64,000 bases of DNA from assembly GCF_029919115.1 (NCBI RefSeq), contig NZ_CP123990.1, forward strand, positions 5,606,501 through 5,670,500. The letters run 5' to 3'. This document shows, in pieces, positions 33,560 to 42,931 of this stretch. The position numbers and the translations under genes are program-made. The notes under the pieces were generated by a model. The model was not told the DNA's origin and did not search any database. It worked only from the letters and a program-made list of their open reading frames with translations. Each line of letters starts with the position of its first letter. The stretch's first letter is position 1. The stretch comes from Variovorax paradoxus (GTDB lineage Bacteria; Pseudomonadota; Gammaproteobacteria; Burkholderiales; Burkholderiaceae_C).

Positions 33560-36430
33560 TCAGCCTGCGAACCCCGGCGTTTGAACGCTCGGCAGCGAAG
33601 GCAGCGATACAGGCAGCTTGGCGCCTACAGCCTGCGTGGCCATGCCGGTGGCGGTCCGGCCGACCTGCCCGAGCAGCGCCTTTGCGCCGCCCTGCTGCAG
33701 GCTCTGCACGGCCCCGACGGCTTGCTGCGCCGTGTTCGCCGCCTGGGCGACCTGGCTCGCAAGCCCGCTCGCCTTGCCCAGCGAGCCCCCACCCCCAAGC
33801 CCGCCGAGGAAACTCGTTCCACCGCCCTCGGAGTCCAGCGCCTTGTCGCTCGCGGGTTCGGCCGGCCAGCGGTCGGGCTTGGCGAAGTAGCTGCCCGTTT
33901 CCCACGGATCGCTCGGGTCGCCGCCGAAGGTGACCTTGGCCTGCCCGAGCGGAAGCCCGGCCACCGACGCGAAACCGTTCGCGTCGAGCTTGCCCGTGTG
34001 CGTTGCGCCTTCCGAATCGACCACCGTGTAGTCGCCCTGCTTCACGCCCTGGCGCATGGCGCCGTCGGCCTTCACGTACCGGTGGTACAGGTCGAGTTGC
34101 CCGCGCGGGAGCTGCGGCGGCTGCGGCAGGCGCGGCGGCCCGTCGCTCTTCGGGCCGACCATCGAATGCGACGACGCATGCGCGCGCCACAGGCCGTTGG
34201 TGCCGCTCTCGATGCCGCCCGCATTCCACCGCGTGTAGCTGGAGCCGCCGTTGACGACGATCTCTTCCTTCGCGGTGATGGTGATCCGGTTGGCCTCCAT
34301 CTTGATGTCGAGCTTGGCCAGCGCGTTGATGCTGTCCTTGAGCGCGGCGATGTCGATGTCGGCGGCCGCCGCCACCATGCGGATGCCTTTGTTGAACGCC
34401 GCGATGCGCACCGCATCCTTGGCGCTGACCAGGAAGCTGTTGCCCGTGGCAAAACTCGCGTGCGCACCGCTTGTGATTGCCGTGTGCTCCACGCTCACGA
34501 TGTGCGTGGAACCCTGCGCGGTCGTCTGGATGCCCGCGGGGCTGGCGAGCGTCAGGTGCGGCTCCTGGAACTCGGCGAACTCGCCCTGCTCCCGGTTGCC
34601 GCCTTGGCCCTTGATTGCGTCCGTCTGCTCCTTGAGGCTGCGGGCCACTTCGTCCTGGTCGCCGGTTTCGTGGGCCTTGGCGGTACGCGCGATTTCGGCC
34701 AGGCTCTCATGCAGGTCGCGTCCTTGCGTGAGCCGGCCGACGGTTTCGCCCATGTCGGTCATGTGCGCCTGCGCGTTGGCACGCGTCTCGGTGGTGACCA
34801 GGAGGCCCTTCGCGGAGCGCACCACGCCATGCCCGTCGGTGCGCAATTCGAAGCCCTGCCCACGCGGCTCCTTGCGCCCGGCCGTGTCTTCGATGCGGCC
34901 GATGTGGCCCACACTCAGCTGGCTCGCCTGATGGTCGCTGCGCAGCTGCGCCTGGATCTTTCCGTGGGTGTCGTCCAGCACCAGATGGTTGCCACGCCCG
35001 CCGCCGAGTTCACGGCTGCGAATGCCCGAGAGGTGCTTTTGCTCCGGCAACTGCCAGGCGGCCATGGTGTCGGCGTTGTAGACGCAGCCCGTCACGATGG
35101 GGTAGTCAGGATCGCCGTTGAGAAAGTCGACGATCACCTCCATGCCGATGCGCGGCACCGACACCGCGCCGAAGGTGGCGCCCGCCCATGCGGTGGACAC
35201 GCGGACCCAGCAGCTGGAGTTCTCATCGTCCTTGCCCAGGCGGTCCCAGTGGAACTGCACCTTGATGCGGCCGTACTGGTCAGTCCAGATCTCTTCACCG
35301 GCAGGCCCCACCACCATGGCCGTTTGCGGACCGCGGGTGCGCGGCTTGGGCGTGGTGCGCAAGGGCCGCCATGCAAGGCTGGTGGGCTGGGCATCGAATG
35401 CAAAGCGCTGCACCGATCCTTCTGCAGCGTCGGCGCCCTCGCTGGCCTGCAGGTTTTCCTGCAGGTGGTAGCTCACGCTCAGCAGCAGGTATTGGCGGTT
35501 CTGGTCGGCCCGCGGATGGCCGGTGAGCCGAAGCGTGTGGCCGGTTGCCAGCTCGCGCAGGTTGGAGCGCCCGGTCGCGCGGCTGCGCTGGCTCAGCTGC
35601 TCTTCGTTGCGGATGCGCGCGTAGGTCTCGCCGTCTGCGTGCTGCACAAAGCCGCCGGGCCACTCGTAGTTTTCGTAGCTGTCGTGGTCATGCCCAGGCG
35701 GCATTTGCCGCAGGTGCGAGAGGTCGGCCTTGGGCTTCTCGAAGTCGTAGTCGTTGTTGTAGTGATGCCCCGCACGCACCTCTTCCGCGGTTTCCCAGGC
35801 ATAGATGCGCTCGCGCTGGCCCATGCCGGATTTTTCGAGCGGGTGAAAGCGCACCGACTCTCCGCCGGGCAGCGGCGCGTGCGAACTCGCAATGTCGTCC
35901 GCAAACACCAGCACGTGCTGCGAAGCCTCGTGCCGGAAGTAATAGTAGATGCCTTCGAGCTCGCACAGCCGCGAGATGAAGTTGAAGTCGCTCTCGTGGT
36001 ACTGCACGCAGTAGTCCCAGCGGCGGTAGTCGCCCCGGCTCAGCTTCTTCTCGATGGGATAGCCGTAGCTGCCCAGCACTTCCGTCAATATGTCGGGAAC
36101 GCTCTTGCCCTGAAAAATGCGGAAATCGCTGCGGCGCGTGGCAAGCCACAGCCACGGGCGCAATTGCAGGCGGTAGAACGAATGGCGCGCATCTTCCTGT
36201 TGCAGCCCGAAGCGCGTCGCAATTCCGCTGAGGTAACGCACGCCGCCGCTTTCGGTTTCGACCGCTACCGTCGATGCCTTGCCGAGTAAGGCTTTCGACT
36301 CAATGGCGTTGCTGCTGCCCAGGAGGTCGATGTCGAAGGTGTAAAGCTGGCTCAGCGCTTCGCGGCCCACCAGCTGGCGAAATTGCAACGCTTCGCCCAG
36401 GGGCGTCTGAATAGTGACACGGCGGTTCAT
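33560..36430 (-). CDS. vgrG: Type VI secretion tip protein VgrG
   Basis: A 956-residue spike protein, puncturing tip of the T6SS tube. The N-terminal gp27-like domain (MNRRVTIQTPLGEALQFRQLVGREALS) runs to about 370. The gp5-like OB fold (TDQYGRIKVQFHWDRLGKDDENSSCWVRV) follows at about 385-470. A DUF2345-type beta-helix spans about 625-745. A 210-residue C-terminal extension ends Gly/Ala/Gln-rich with GGGTSFLGGLGGGGS and may dock the Rhs effector or carry its own activity. The adjacent rhs gene, the long tail and the lack of other tss genes mark this as an orphan vgrG island. Confidence 0.93.
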   Translation of the reverse strand: MNRRVTIQTPLGEALQFRQLVGREALSQLYTFDIDLLGSSNAIESKALLGKASTVAVETESGGVRYLSGIATRFGLQQEDARHSFYRLQLRPWLWLATRRSDFRIFQGKSVPDILTEVLGSYGYPIEKKLSRGDYRRWDYCVQYHESDFNFISRLCELEGIYYYFRHEASQHVLVFADDIASSHAPLPGGESVRFHPLEKSGMGQRERIYAWETAEEVRAGHHYNNDYDFEKPKADLSHLRQMPPGHDHDSYENYEWPGGFVQHADGETYARIRNEEQLSQRSRATGRSNLRELATGHTLRLTGHPRADQNRQYLLLSVSYHLQENLQASEGADAAEGSVQRFAFDAQPTSLAWRPLRTTPKPRTRGPQTAMVVGPAGEEIWTDQYGRIKVQFHWDRLGKDDENSSCWVRVSTAWAGATFGAVSVPRIGMEVIVDFLNGDPDYPIVTGCVYNADTMAAWQLPEQKHLSGIRSRELGGGRGNHLVLDDTHGKIQAQLRSDHQASQLSVGHIGRIEDTAGRKEPRGQGFELRTDGHGVVRSAKGLLVTTETRANAQAHMTDMGETVGRLTQGRDLHESLAEIARTAKAHETGDQDEVARSLKEQTDAIKGQGGNREQGEFAEFQEPHLTLASPAGIQTTAQGSTHIVSVEHTAITSGAHASFATGNSFLVSAKDAVRIAAFNKGIRMVAAAADIDIAALKDSINALAKLDIKMEANRITITAKEEIVVNGGSSYTRWNAGGIESGTNGLWRAHASSHSMVGPKSDGPPRLPQPPQLPRGQLDLYHRYVKADGAMRQGVKQGDYTVVDSEGATHTGKLDANGFASVAGLPLGQAKVTFGGDPSDPWETGSYFAKPDRWPAEPASDKALDSEGGGTSFLGGLGGGGSLGKASGLASQVAQAANTAQQAVGAVQSLQQGGAKALLGQVGRTATGMATQAVGAKLPVSLPSLPSVQTPGFAG

Positions 36431-36722
36431 TGCTGAACCGTGGATCGCTTATAAGACAAACAACTTAATAGCAATTCACTCAATAACAATATTGTTTTCA
36501 AAATGAGCTTCATGCTCACCTCCCCATTGCATGTTTTCACAATTATTTTAAATGTTGATTTATCGTAAGAGCCAATGCCAAATTTCACGATTTAGGGGTT
36601 CAACATAAAGTTCGCAGGCGCAGGACTGCCGCGCAATTGGGCAAATCAATTCGCGCAGCAGATTCGGCGGAAGGCCCGCGGCGAGGGAGAAGAAGCAGAA
36701 GAGAGGGATGCGGGGCGGCGTC
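36431..36722. promoter_or_regulatory. 292-base AT-rich gap: probable vgrG promoter region
   Basis: The left part (36431-36600) is much AT-richer than its surroundings. On the minus strand TTGCTA (36469-36474) and TATAAG (36448-36453) lie 15 bases apart, a possible -35/-10 pair for vgrG. A perfect palindrome AACAATATTGTT (36485-36496) and an inverted pair TGAGC/GCTCA (36504-36508, 36514-36518) lie just upstream, as operator-like elements. An imperfect stem (36631-36656) sits 67 bases past the permease stop without a T-run. No small gene was found. Confidence 0.45.
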
Positions 36723-37916
36723 TCAGGCCGCGCGCGCCGGCGCCGGCCGTTCGAGCCTTGCGACCTGCCAGGCGCAGAGGCTGCCCGCCGCGGCCAGCAG
36801 GGCCGCAAGCGCGAACATAGTGCGGTAGCCGAACTCCTGCGCTGCAGCGCCGCCGAGCAATACGCCCAGCACACCGCCAAAGCCGTAGCCGATCACGGTG
36901 AACAGCGCTTGCCCTCGCCCGCGCAACCGCCCCGGAAAGCGGCGCGACACCACGGCAATGCAGGTGGTGTGATGCGCCGCAAAACTCAGCGCGTGCAGCC
37001 ACTGCGCAATGACAAGCGCTGCAATGGAGCCGCCCAGCCCGGCGGTCAGGCCCAACCTCGCCACGGCGGCAATGCCGCACACCAGCATCCAACGCGGCAT
37101 GGGCAAGAGGCCGATGAGCCGCCCCTGCAGAAAGAACCAGACGATCTCGGCCACCACCGACAGCGCCCACAGCAGGCCGATGACGCTCTTGCCGTAGCCC
37201 AGCGAATCGAGGTACAGCGAGAAGAATGCGTACACCGAGAAGTGCGACATCACCTGGAAGAACAGCGCCGCAAAGAACCACCGCACGGCCGGAATGCGCA
37301 GCACCGGACCAATGGGCTCCTTTGCCGCGTCATGGGCGGCCACGGGCTCGCGAATGTCGGGGAGCTTCATGGTCGCAATGAGCACCACGGCCAGCGTACC
37401 GGCCGCCCAGGCCGGAAAGTGCTTCATGCCGAAGCGCTCGAACCATTCGCCGGCGAAGAACACCGTCACAAGAAAGCCGGCAGAGCCGCAAAGGCGAATG
37501 CGCCCGTAGCGTCCCCAGTCGCCGGCCACGAGCTGCGCCATGGCCGCCTCGGTGAGCGACATCATCGAGCTGGTGTGGGTAAACATCACCAGCAGCACCA
37601 GCGCCAGCCACCACGCACCGCCATGCCACCACAGCCCGAACGAGCTGGCCAGCGCCACCGCGGCGCTGAAGCGCAGCAGCAGTACGCGGTGGCCCGTGTG
37701 GTCGCTGAGCGCGCCCCAGGCATAGGGTGCGAACACCCGGGTGATCGACTGCACCGAAGCCAGCAGGCTGATCGTGAAGATCGGCAGCCCCAGGTCCTTG
37801 AGCCACAGCGGCAGGTAGGGGTTGAAGAAACCGATGTGCGCAAAATAGCTGGCCGACAGACCAGCAAACGCCAACAGGTGGCCGCGTCCGGCGGCCACTG
37901 GTGGCGGGGCGGACAC
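36723..37916 (-). CDS. MFS transporter, PPP/HcaT-like (LacY-type) family
   Basis: A 397-residue permease with about 12 helices. The N-terminal FAHIGFFNPYLPLWLKDLGLPIFTISLLASVQSITRVFAPYAWGALSD block is the PPP (phenylpropionate permease) signature, and YGFGGVLGVLLGGAAAQEFG is the late motif. The start is GTG at 37916, which shares a base with the aroC TAG. A ribosome site overlaps the end of aroC. The substrate is unknown; members transport phenylpropionate and sugars. Coupling to aroC may be chance rather than functional. Confidence 0.88.
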   Translation of the reverse strand: MSAPPPVAAGRGHLLAFAGLSASYFAHIGFFNPYLPLWLKDLGLPIFTISLLASVQSITRVFAPYAWGALSDHTGHRVLLLRFSAAVALASSFGLWWHGGAWWLALVLLVMFTHTSSMMSLTEAAMAQLVAGDWGRYGRIRLCGSAGFLVTVFFAGEWFERFGMKHFPAWAAGTLAVVLIATMKLPDIREPVAAHDAAKEPIGPVLRIPAVRWFFAALFFQVMSHFSVYAFFSLYLDSLGYGKSVIGLLWALSVVAEIVWFFLQGRLIGLLPMPRWMLVCGIAAVARLGLTAGLGGSIAALVIAQWLHALSFAAHHTTCIAVVSRRFPGRLRGRGQALFTVIGYGFGGVLGVLLGGAAAQEFGYRTMFALAALLAAAGSLCAWQVARLERPAPARAA

Positions 37917-39040
37917 TAGAGGAAAGACGACTGCGGCGAGGCAGCTTCGGTCTTGTCGGCCTGCACCTTTGCGTCATGCTGCACATCGCCGCACTGCGCA
38001 CGGTTGCGCAGCACGTGCTCCATGACTACCAGCGCGAGCATGGCTTCGGCAATGGGCGTGGCACGGATGCCGACGCACGGATCATGGCGGCCCTTGGTAA
38101 CCACCTCGACCGGATTGTTGTGGATGTCGATGGACTGGCGCGGGCTGATGATCGAGCTCGTGGGCTTGATTGCGATGCTCACTTCCAGGTCTTGCCCCGA
38201 GCTGATGCCGCCCAGGATGCCGCCCGCGTTGTTGGTGACGAAGCCGGTCGGCGTGATCGAGTCGCCATGCGTGGTGCCGCGCTGCGTGATGCTGTCGAAC
38301 CCGGCGCCAATCTCGACCGCCTTCACTGCGTTGATGCCCATCATTGCGTAGGCAATCTCGGCATCGAGCTTGTCGAACAGCGGCTCGCCAAGGCCGACGG
38401 GCACGTTGGTGGCCGTCACGCGGATGCGTGCACCGCACGAATCGCCGGCCTTGCGCAGGCGGTCCATGTACGACTCGAGCTCGCTCACGTCGGCAATGGG
38501 CGCGAAGAAGGGGTTGTTGGGTACATGGTCCCAGTTCTCGAACGGAATGGCAATTTCGCCGATCTGCGTCATGCAGCCGCGAAACACCATGCCGTGCTTT
38601 TCGGCCAGCCATTTCTTGGCAACCGCGCCGGCAGCCACCATGGGTGCCGTGAGCCGTGCCGAAGAACGCCCACCGCCTCGCGGATCGCGGATGCCGTATT
38701 TCTTCCAGTACGTGAAGTCGGCATGGCCCGGGCGGAACTGCTGGGCAATCTGGCCGTAGTCCTTGCTGCGCTGGTCGGTGTTCTGGATCAGCAATGCAAT
38801 GGGGGTGCCGGTGGTCTTGCCTTCGTACACGCCCGAAAGAATCTGCACCGCATCGGGCTCATTGCGCTGGGTAACGTGGCGGCTGGTGCCGGGGCGCCGG
38901 CGGTCGAGATCGCCCTGGATGTCGGCTTCGCTCAGTTCCATGCCGGGCGGGCAGCCGTCGATCACGCAGCCGATGGCCGGGCCGTGCGACTCGCCGAAAT
39001 TGGTGACCGCGAAGAGAGTTCCGAATGTGTTGCCGCTCAT
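37916..39040 (-). CDS. aroC: Chorismate synthase
   Basis: A 374-residue, FMN-dependent enzyme that converts 5-enolpyruvylshikimate-3-phosphate to chorismate, the last common step of aromatic biosynthesis. All three signatures are present: [19 protein letters not shown] near residue 15, [18 protein letters not shown] near 128 and [19 protein letters not shown] near 330. The length is normal. A 25-residue tail ([16 protein letters not shown]) is variable. It is a housekeeping gene; the shikimate catabolism block is 17 kb away, so they are not co-located by design. Confidence 0.97.
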   Translation of the reverse strand: MSGNTFGTLFAVTNFGESHGPAIGCVIDGCPPGMELSEADIQGDLDRRRPGTSRHVTQRNEPDAVQILSGVYEGKTTGTPIALLIQNTDQRSKDYGQIAQQFRPGHADFTYWKKYGIRDPRGGGRSSARLTAPMVAAGAVAKKWLAEKHGMVFRGCMTQIGEIAIPFENWDHVPNNPFFAPIADVSELESYMDRLRKAGDSCGARIRVTATNVPVGLGEPLFDKLDAEIAYAMMGINAVKAVEIGAGFDSITQRGTTHGDSITPTGFVTNNAGGILGGISSGQDLEVSIAIKPTSSIISPRQSIDIHNNPVEVVTKGRHDPCVGIRATPIAEAMLALVVMEHVLRNRAQCGDVQHDAKVQADKTEAASPQSSFL

Positions 39041-39071
39041 GACGGGATTATCCCCACAAAGCGGCGGCCAC

Positions 39072-39257
39072 TCAGTCAGTCGTGCTTTCCATGCGCTTGG
39101 TGAGCGTGCCCAGCTGCAGCTCGATGGAAAAGAGCCGCTCGTTCAGCACAGCCGTCTGCAGCCGTATGGCCTCGACGATGGCCCTGGTCTGCGGGTCGGT
39201 GGTGTTGTCGGCCAGTTCCGCCAGGTCATGCAGCTTCTTGCGAAGTTCGTTGCTCAT
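39072..39257 (-). CDS. Small hypothetical helical protein
   Basis: A 61-residue protein of amphipathic helices with regular heptad-like Leu/Ala spacing ([54 protein letters not shown]), so a short coiled coil is likely. No family is recognised. It starts ATG 39257, 78 bases from the AHSA1-like gene stop on the same strand, and ends 31 bases before aroC. Confidence 0.55.
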   Translation of the reverse strand: MSNELRKKLHDLAELADNTTDPQTRAIVEAIRLQTAVLNERLFSIELQLGTLTKRMESTTD

Positions 39258-39335
39258 GGAAGGCTCCGTTCATCGTCCGGTCGTGGAGCCACCAGTATGG
39301 GTCTTCGCCAGCGGCCAGGCAATGCGTGAAAGCGG

Positions 39336-39800
39336 TCATGTGGCCGGCTGCACCAGCCATTGCTCGAGCTTGACCATGGCGCCGGTCCAGCCGTGCTCAT
39401 GTCCGTCGCGCGCCGCCTCGTCGAAGAACTGCTCATGCATCAAGACCAGCTCGCAGCCGTTGCCATCGGGCTCTATGCGCACCGTAACGCGCGACTCGCG
39501 CTCCGGCGTGCTGCGCCAGGCCCAGCTGAAAACCAGTTTTCGGTTAGGCACGAGTTCCTGGTAGACACCGCTCACGTCGTGCGTCTCGCCCTCGGCGGCG
39601 AGCATGGTCACGCGAAAGCGGCCGCCCACGCGCAGGTCGACCTCGGCCAGCGGAACGGAAACGATTTCTTCCGGGCCGAACCAGGCTTTCAGCGCTTGCG
39701 GGTCGGTCCACGCGCGCCAGATTTTTTCGGCGGCGACGGGGTAGTGCCTGCGGAGGGTGAGCGAGGGTCGCTCTTTGGCGGGGGCGGCAGGTTTTGCCAT
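39336..39800 (-). CDS. SRPBCC/AHSA1-like domain protein
   Basis: A 154-residue START-like protein. SLTLRRHYPVAAEKIWRAWTDPQALKAWFGPEEI at the N-terminus and the C-terminal GWTGAMVKLEQWL are the AHSA1/CalC-type landmarks. These proteins bind small hydrophobic ligands and are often paired with an ArsR regulator as here. It overlaps the 3' end of that upstream gene by 112 bases in another frame, so coexpression is certain if both starts are correct. The ATG 39800 begins MAKPAAPAK; the fold needs residues from about 15 on. Confidence 0.88.
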   Translation of the reverse strand: MAKPAAPAKERPSLTLRRHYPVAAEKIWRAWTDPQALKAWFGPEEIVSVPLAEVDLRVGGRFRVTMLAAEGETHDVSGVYQELVPNRKLVFSWAWRSTPERESRVTVRIEPDGNGCELVLMHEQFFDEAARDGHEHGWTGAMVKLEQWLVQPAT

Positions 39801-40135
39801 TCGGTCTCCTCTTGATGATAGAGATAGCGCGCCAGTGCATCGAGGCGCCCGGTCCAGAATTTCTCGTAACGGGATAGCCACACGGCAGCCTCCTGCATGG
39901 GCCGCGGCGAGAGTTCGCACTGCACGACCCGGCCCTCTTTCGTGCGCGAGATAAGGCCGGCGTCTTCGAGCACCCGCAGGTGCTTCATGAAGCCGGTAAG
40001 AGACATGCCATGCGGCTCGGCAAGCTCGGTCACGCTGAGGCTGCGCTCGCCCAGGGTTTCGAGCACGGCGCGGCGCGTCGGATCTGAAAGAGCGGCAAAG
40101 ACGGCGTCCAGCGAACCGGAATCTGAGTGAACCAT
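39689..40135 (-). CDS. ArsR family transcriptional regulator
   Basis: A 148-residue regulator. The HTH segment LSDPTRRAVLETLGERSLSVTELAEPHGMSLTGFMKHLRVLEDAGLISRTKEGR (residues 14-68) is typical of the AHSA1-associated ArsR branch, which lacks the classic metal site. The tail (from about residue 110) is Pro/Ser/Lys-rich and overlaps the next gene. It is divergent from the cupin gene, 141 bases apart. It probably autoregulates and controls the AHSA1-like gene. Confidence 0.9.
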   Translation of the reverse strand: MVHSDSGSLDAVFAALSDPTRRAVLETLGERSLSVTELAEPHGMSLTGFMKHLRVLEDAGLISRTKEGRVVQCELSPRPMQEAAVWLSRYEKFWTGRLDALARYLYHQEETEWQNLPPPPKSDPRSPSAGTTPSPPKKSGARGPTRKR

Positions 40136-40276
40136 GTGGTTTAGTATCCCGTCGCGTTCCGGGCGCGTCAAGCCATCGCCGGAATCAGCCCTTTGCCGCA
40201 GATGTCTTTGGGAACGCTTTATGCGTGGGGCAACGCGGCACGACCACCACCGGCATCACCTGCAAAGGAGCGCCCC

Positions 40277-40699
40277 ATGCTGGACCGAACCGCCACCCAG
40301 TTCTCCCACGTCAAGCCCGGCGACACGGAGTTCGTCTCGGGCGGCCTGCGCGATTTCTTTCTCTATCGAGACCTCGGCATTGCGGAGGCCACCAACGGCA
40401 AGGTCGTTGCGCACCTCGTCAAGGCCAACATGGCACCGGAAGCGGGCACCGGCTGGCACCGCCACGAGGCGGACTTCCAGATCGTGATCATGATGAAGGG
40501 CTGGGCCCGCTTCATGTACGAAGACAAGGAAACCCTGGTCGAAGCCGGCGACGTGGTGCACCAGCGCCCCGGTATCCGGCACTTCTTGTTCGATTACTCG
40601 CCCGACATGGAATACCTGGAAATCGTCTCGCCGGCTGACTTCAAGAGTGTCGACGTCGAGCCGGTCTGCGAGATTCCGCCACCTACACCCTGGCCATGA
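40277..40699 (+). CDS. Cupin-domain protein
   Basis: A 140-residue single-domain cupin. GTGWHRHEADFQIVIMMKGWARFMYED (metal His residues in HRH, with Glu) and the second motif AGDVVHQRPGIRHFLFDYSPD are clear. The ATG at 40277 has an AAAGGAG site. The product could be a small dioxygenase, isomerase or binding protein; the sequence cannot decide. It is convergent with the acyltransferase gene at a 22-base distance. Confidence 0.88.
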   Translation: MLDRTATQFSHVKPGDTEFVSGGLRDFFLYRDLGIAEATNGKVVAHLVKANMAPEAGTGWHRHEADFQIVIMMKGWARFMYEDKETLVEAGDVVHQRPGIRHFLFDYSPDMEYLEIVSPADFKSVDVEPVCEIPPPTPWP

Positions 40700-40721
40700 A
40701 GAGCGCGCACAGTGCCTGCGA

Positions 40722-41891
40722 TCAGTGCGAAACGAGCATTCCACTGACCACCAGCGCGGCAAACAAGCCGGTTACCGCGCGCCATGAAGCCGGCCGCACT
40801 TCCACCCAGCGGTAAAGCACAAGCGCGGCCGCGATCGAAAGACCGAAGGTGACCGCCATGCCGAGCGCATCGATCCATGCGGCATGCGGCCCAAGCTGCT
40901 CAACCGCTGCGTTGGTGGCCAGCAGCACCGGAAAGTGAATGAGAAACAACGAATACGAGATGCGGCCGAGGCGCTGCAGCGGCATGGCGACATCTGGCCG
41001 GCCAGCCAGCGAGAGCCAGCCCTTGCGCTGCGCAACAGCAATCAGCAATGCGCTCACCAGCGCAATGGCAATACGGCTGCGCCAATCGATGGCAAGCGCG
41101 CCCGCGCCGGTCAGCGCCAGCAGCGCGATGGCGCTTTGCCAGGTGCTGGCGCGGGTGGCGCGTCCGATCCAGAAAGCCAGCATGCCGAGGCCGTAGGCGC
41201 CGAAAAAATAGAAAGCCGTGTCGTCGAGCTCGGCGTTGCGGTTGAAGAGCACCAGCGAGGCTGCCGCCAGCCCCAGCACAAGCGCCACGGGAATCCAGCG
41301 TTCGCGCGAGGCCGCAGCCGCCGGGGCCGCTCCGCCCCGCCGCAGCATGGCCGGCATTCCCACGAGCGTGAGCGCGAGCACGAAGAGCTGAAAATCGATG
41401 GCCACATACCAGACGCCGGTAGAAAGCGAGTCGTAGCCCAGCAGGTCTTGCATCAGCAACCCGTGCGCCAGCAACTGGCCGATGCTCGGCGAAGCCGGCA
41501 CGTCGTCACCGCTCATCCACGGGCGGACGATTGCGGCCACCAGCACGCACACGGTGAGCGCGGCCAGGTAGGGCATGACCAGCCGGCCATAGCGCTGCAA
41601 GATGCGTGCAACGGGCCTGTCGACCCGCAGCACGCCATCGGGCGCCAGGCTGGCGGCTGCCAGGAACCCCGCAATCACCAGGAACACCTGCACCGCAAGA
41701 CGTCCATCATCGGCCAGCCAGCCCAGGAAGGCGGGCGCAAGCGCAAAGGCCCCCACCGGCATCGCGCCATAGCGCGAGAGGTGGTGCCCCACGATCACCG
41801 CGCAAGCCATGCCCTTGGCAATGTCGAGCAACGGCATTCGCCCGCGCTGCGCAGGCGCTGCGGCAAGTGCCGGTTTGTCCGCGCCGTTCAA
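40722..41891 (-). CDS. Acyltransferase 3 family (OafA/YrhL-like) membrane protein
   Basis: A 389-residue integral membrane acyltransferase with about 10-11 helices. LLDIAKGMACAVIVGHHLSRYGAMP near residue 20 has the catalytic His of the family. Members O-acetylate lipopolysaccharide, exopolysaccharide or other cell-surface glycans. The ATG overlaps the stop of the upstream nitronate monooxygenase gene (ATGA, 41888-41891). The target sugar is unknown. Confidence 0.87.
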   Translation of the reverse strand: MNGADKPALAAAPAQRGRMPLLDIAKGMACAVIVGHHLSRYGAMPVGAFALAPAFLGWLADDGRLAVQVFLVIAGFLAAASLAPDGVLRVDRPVARILQRYGRLVMPYLAALTVCVLVAAIVRPWMSGDDVPASPSIGQLLAHGLLMQDLLGYDSLSTGVWYVAIDFQLFVLALTLVGMPAMLRRGGAAPAAAASRERWIPVALVLGLAAASLVLFNRNAELDDTAFYFFGAYGLGMLAFWIGRATRASTWQSAIALLALTGAGALAIDWRSRIAIALVSALLIAVAQRKGWLSLAGRPDVAMPLQRLGRISYSLFLIHFPVLLATNAAVEQLGPHAAWIDALGMAVTFGLSIAAALVLYRWVEVRPASWRAVTGLFAALVVSGMLVSH

Positions 41892-42850
41892 AGTGCGAGT
41901 CGCTGCCTTGCCTCTTGGTATTCGCGCTTGAGCTTTTCGATGAAGGCCGCGGCACTGGCCACTTCGGTGACGGCGCCGATGCCCTGGCCCGAGCCCCAGA
42001 TGTCCTTCCAGGCCTTGGCCTTGCTGCCTTCTCCGGCGGCGAAGTTCATGGTCTTCACGTCGCCTTCGGGCAGGTTGGCCGGGTCCATGCCGGCCTTGAC
42101 GATGCTGGGTGCCAGGTAGTTGCCGTGCACGCCGGTAAAGAGGTTTGAATACACGATGTCGTCGGAGGTGCCTTCGACAATGGCCTGCTTGTATTCATCG
42201 CTGGCCCGCGCTTCTTCGGTGGCGATGAATGCAGTGCCGATGTACGCAAAGTCGGCGCCCATGGCCTGCGCCGCGAGCACCGCCCCGCCCGTGGCAATGG
42301 AGCCCGACAGCGCAATGGGGCCGTCGAACCACCGGCGGATTTCCTGCACCAGCGCAAATGGGCTCTTCACGCCCGCATGGCCGCCGGCGCCGGCCGCCAC
42401 GGCAATGATGCCGTCGGCGCCCTTCTCGATGGCCTTCTGCGCAAACTTGTTGTTGATGATGTCGTGCAGCGTGACGCCGCCGTAGCTGTGCACCGCATCG
42501 TTCACATCGGTGCGCGCGCCCAGCGAGGTAATGACGATCGGCACCTTGTACTTCACGACCATTTCCATGTCGTGCTCGAGCCGGTCGTTGCTCTTGTGCA
42601 CGATCTGGTTGATGGCGAACGGCGCGGCGGGCTTGTCCGGGTTGGCCTTGTTGTAGGCCGCGAGCTCTTCGGTGATTTCGATCAGCCACTCTTCGAGCTG
42701 TGCCGCGGGGCGGGCATTCAGCGCCGGCATCGCGCCGACCACGCCGGCCTTGCATTGCGCGATCACGAGCTTCGGGTTGCTGATGATGAACAGCGGCGAG
42801 CCGATGATCGGCAGCGGCAGATTGGCGAGCACGGGGGGCAGCTTGGACAT
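41888..42850 (-). CDS. Nitronate monooxygenase (2-nitropropane dioxygenase family)
   Basis: A 320-residue FMN-dependent flavoprotein. Recognisable blocks are LPIIGSPLFIISNPKLVIAQCKAGVVGAMPALNARP at the N-terminus, ADGIIAVAAGAGGHAG near residue 150 and IATGGAVLAAQAMGADFAYIGTAFIATEEA near 190. It oxidises alkyl nitronates to carbonyl compounds and nitrite, or serves as an oxidoreductase in other contexts. Coupled by a 4-base overlap to the acyltransferase gene. Confidence 0.93.
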   Translation of the reverse strand: MSKLPPVLANLPLPIIGSPLFIISNPKLVIAQCKAGVVGAMPALNARPAAQLEEWLIEITEELAAYNKANPDKPAAPFAINQIVHKSNDRLEHDMEMVVKYKVPIVITSLGARTDVNDAVHSYGGVTLHDIINNKFAQKAIEKGADGIIAVAAGAGGHAGVKSPFALVQEIRRWFDGPIALSGSIATGGAVLAAQAMGADFAYIGTAFIATEEARASDEYKQAIVEGTSDDIVYSNLFTGVHGNYLAPSIVKAGMDPANLPEGDVKTMNFAAGEGSKAKAWKDIWGSGQGIGAVTEVASAAAFIEKLKREYQEARQRLAL

Positions 42851-42931
42851 GTCGTCTCCGGGATAAGGTTTCGGTTTTATATAAGAGGAAGTCCGCGCCG
42901 CCCGTCAGGTGGGCGACACGGAGCCCGGGCT

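Noticed and set aside
33050..36289. A 1079-codon open frame on the + strand opposite vgrG
   Set aside because: It is an antisense open frame caused by high GC and codon bias; the minus-strand VgrG protein is unambiguous.
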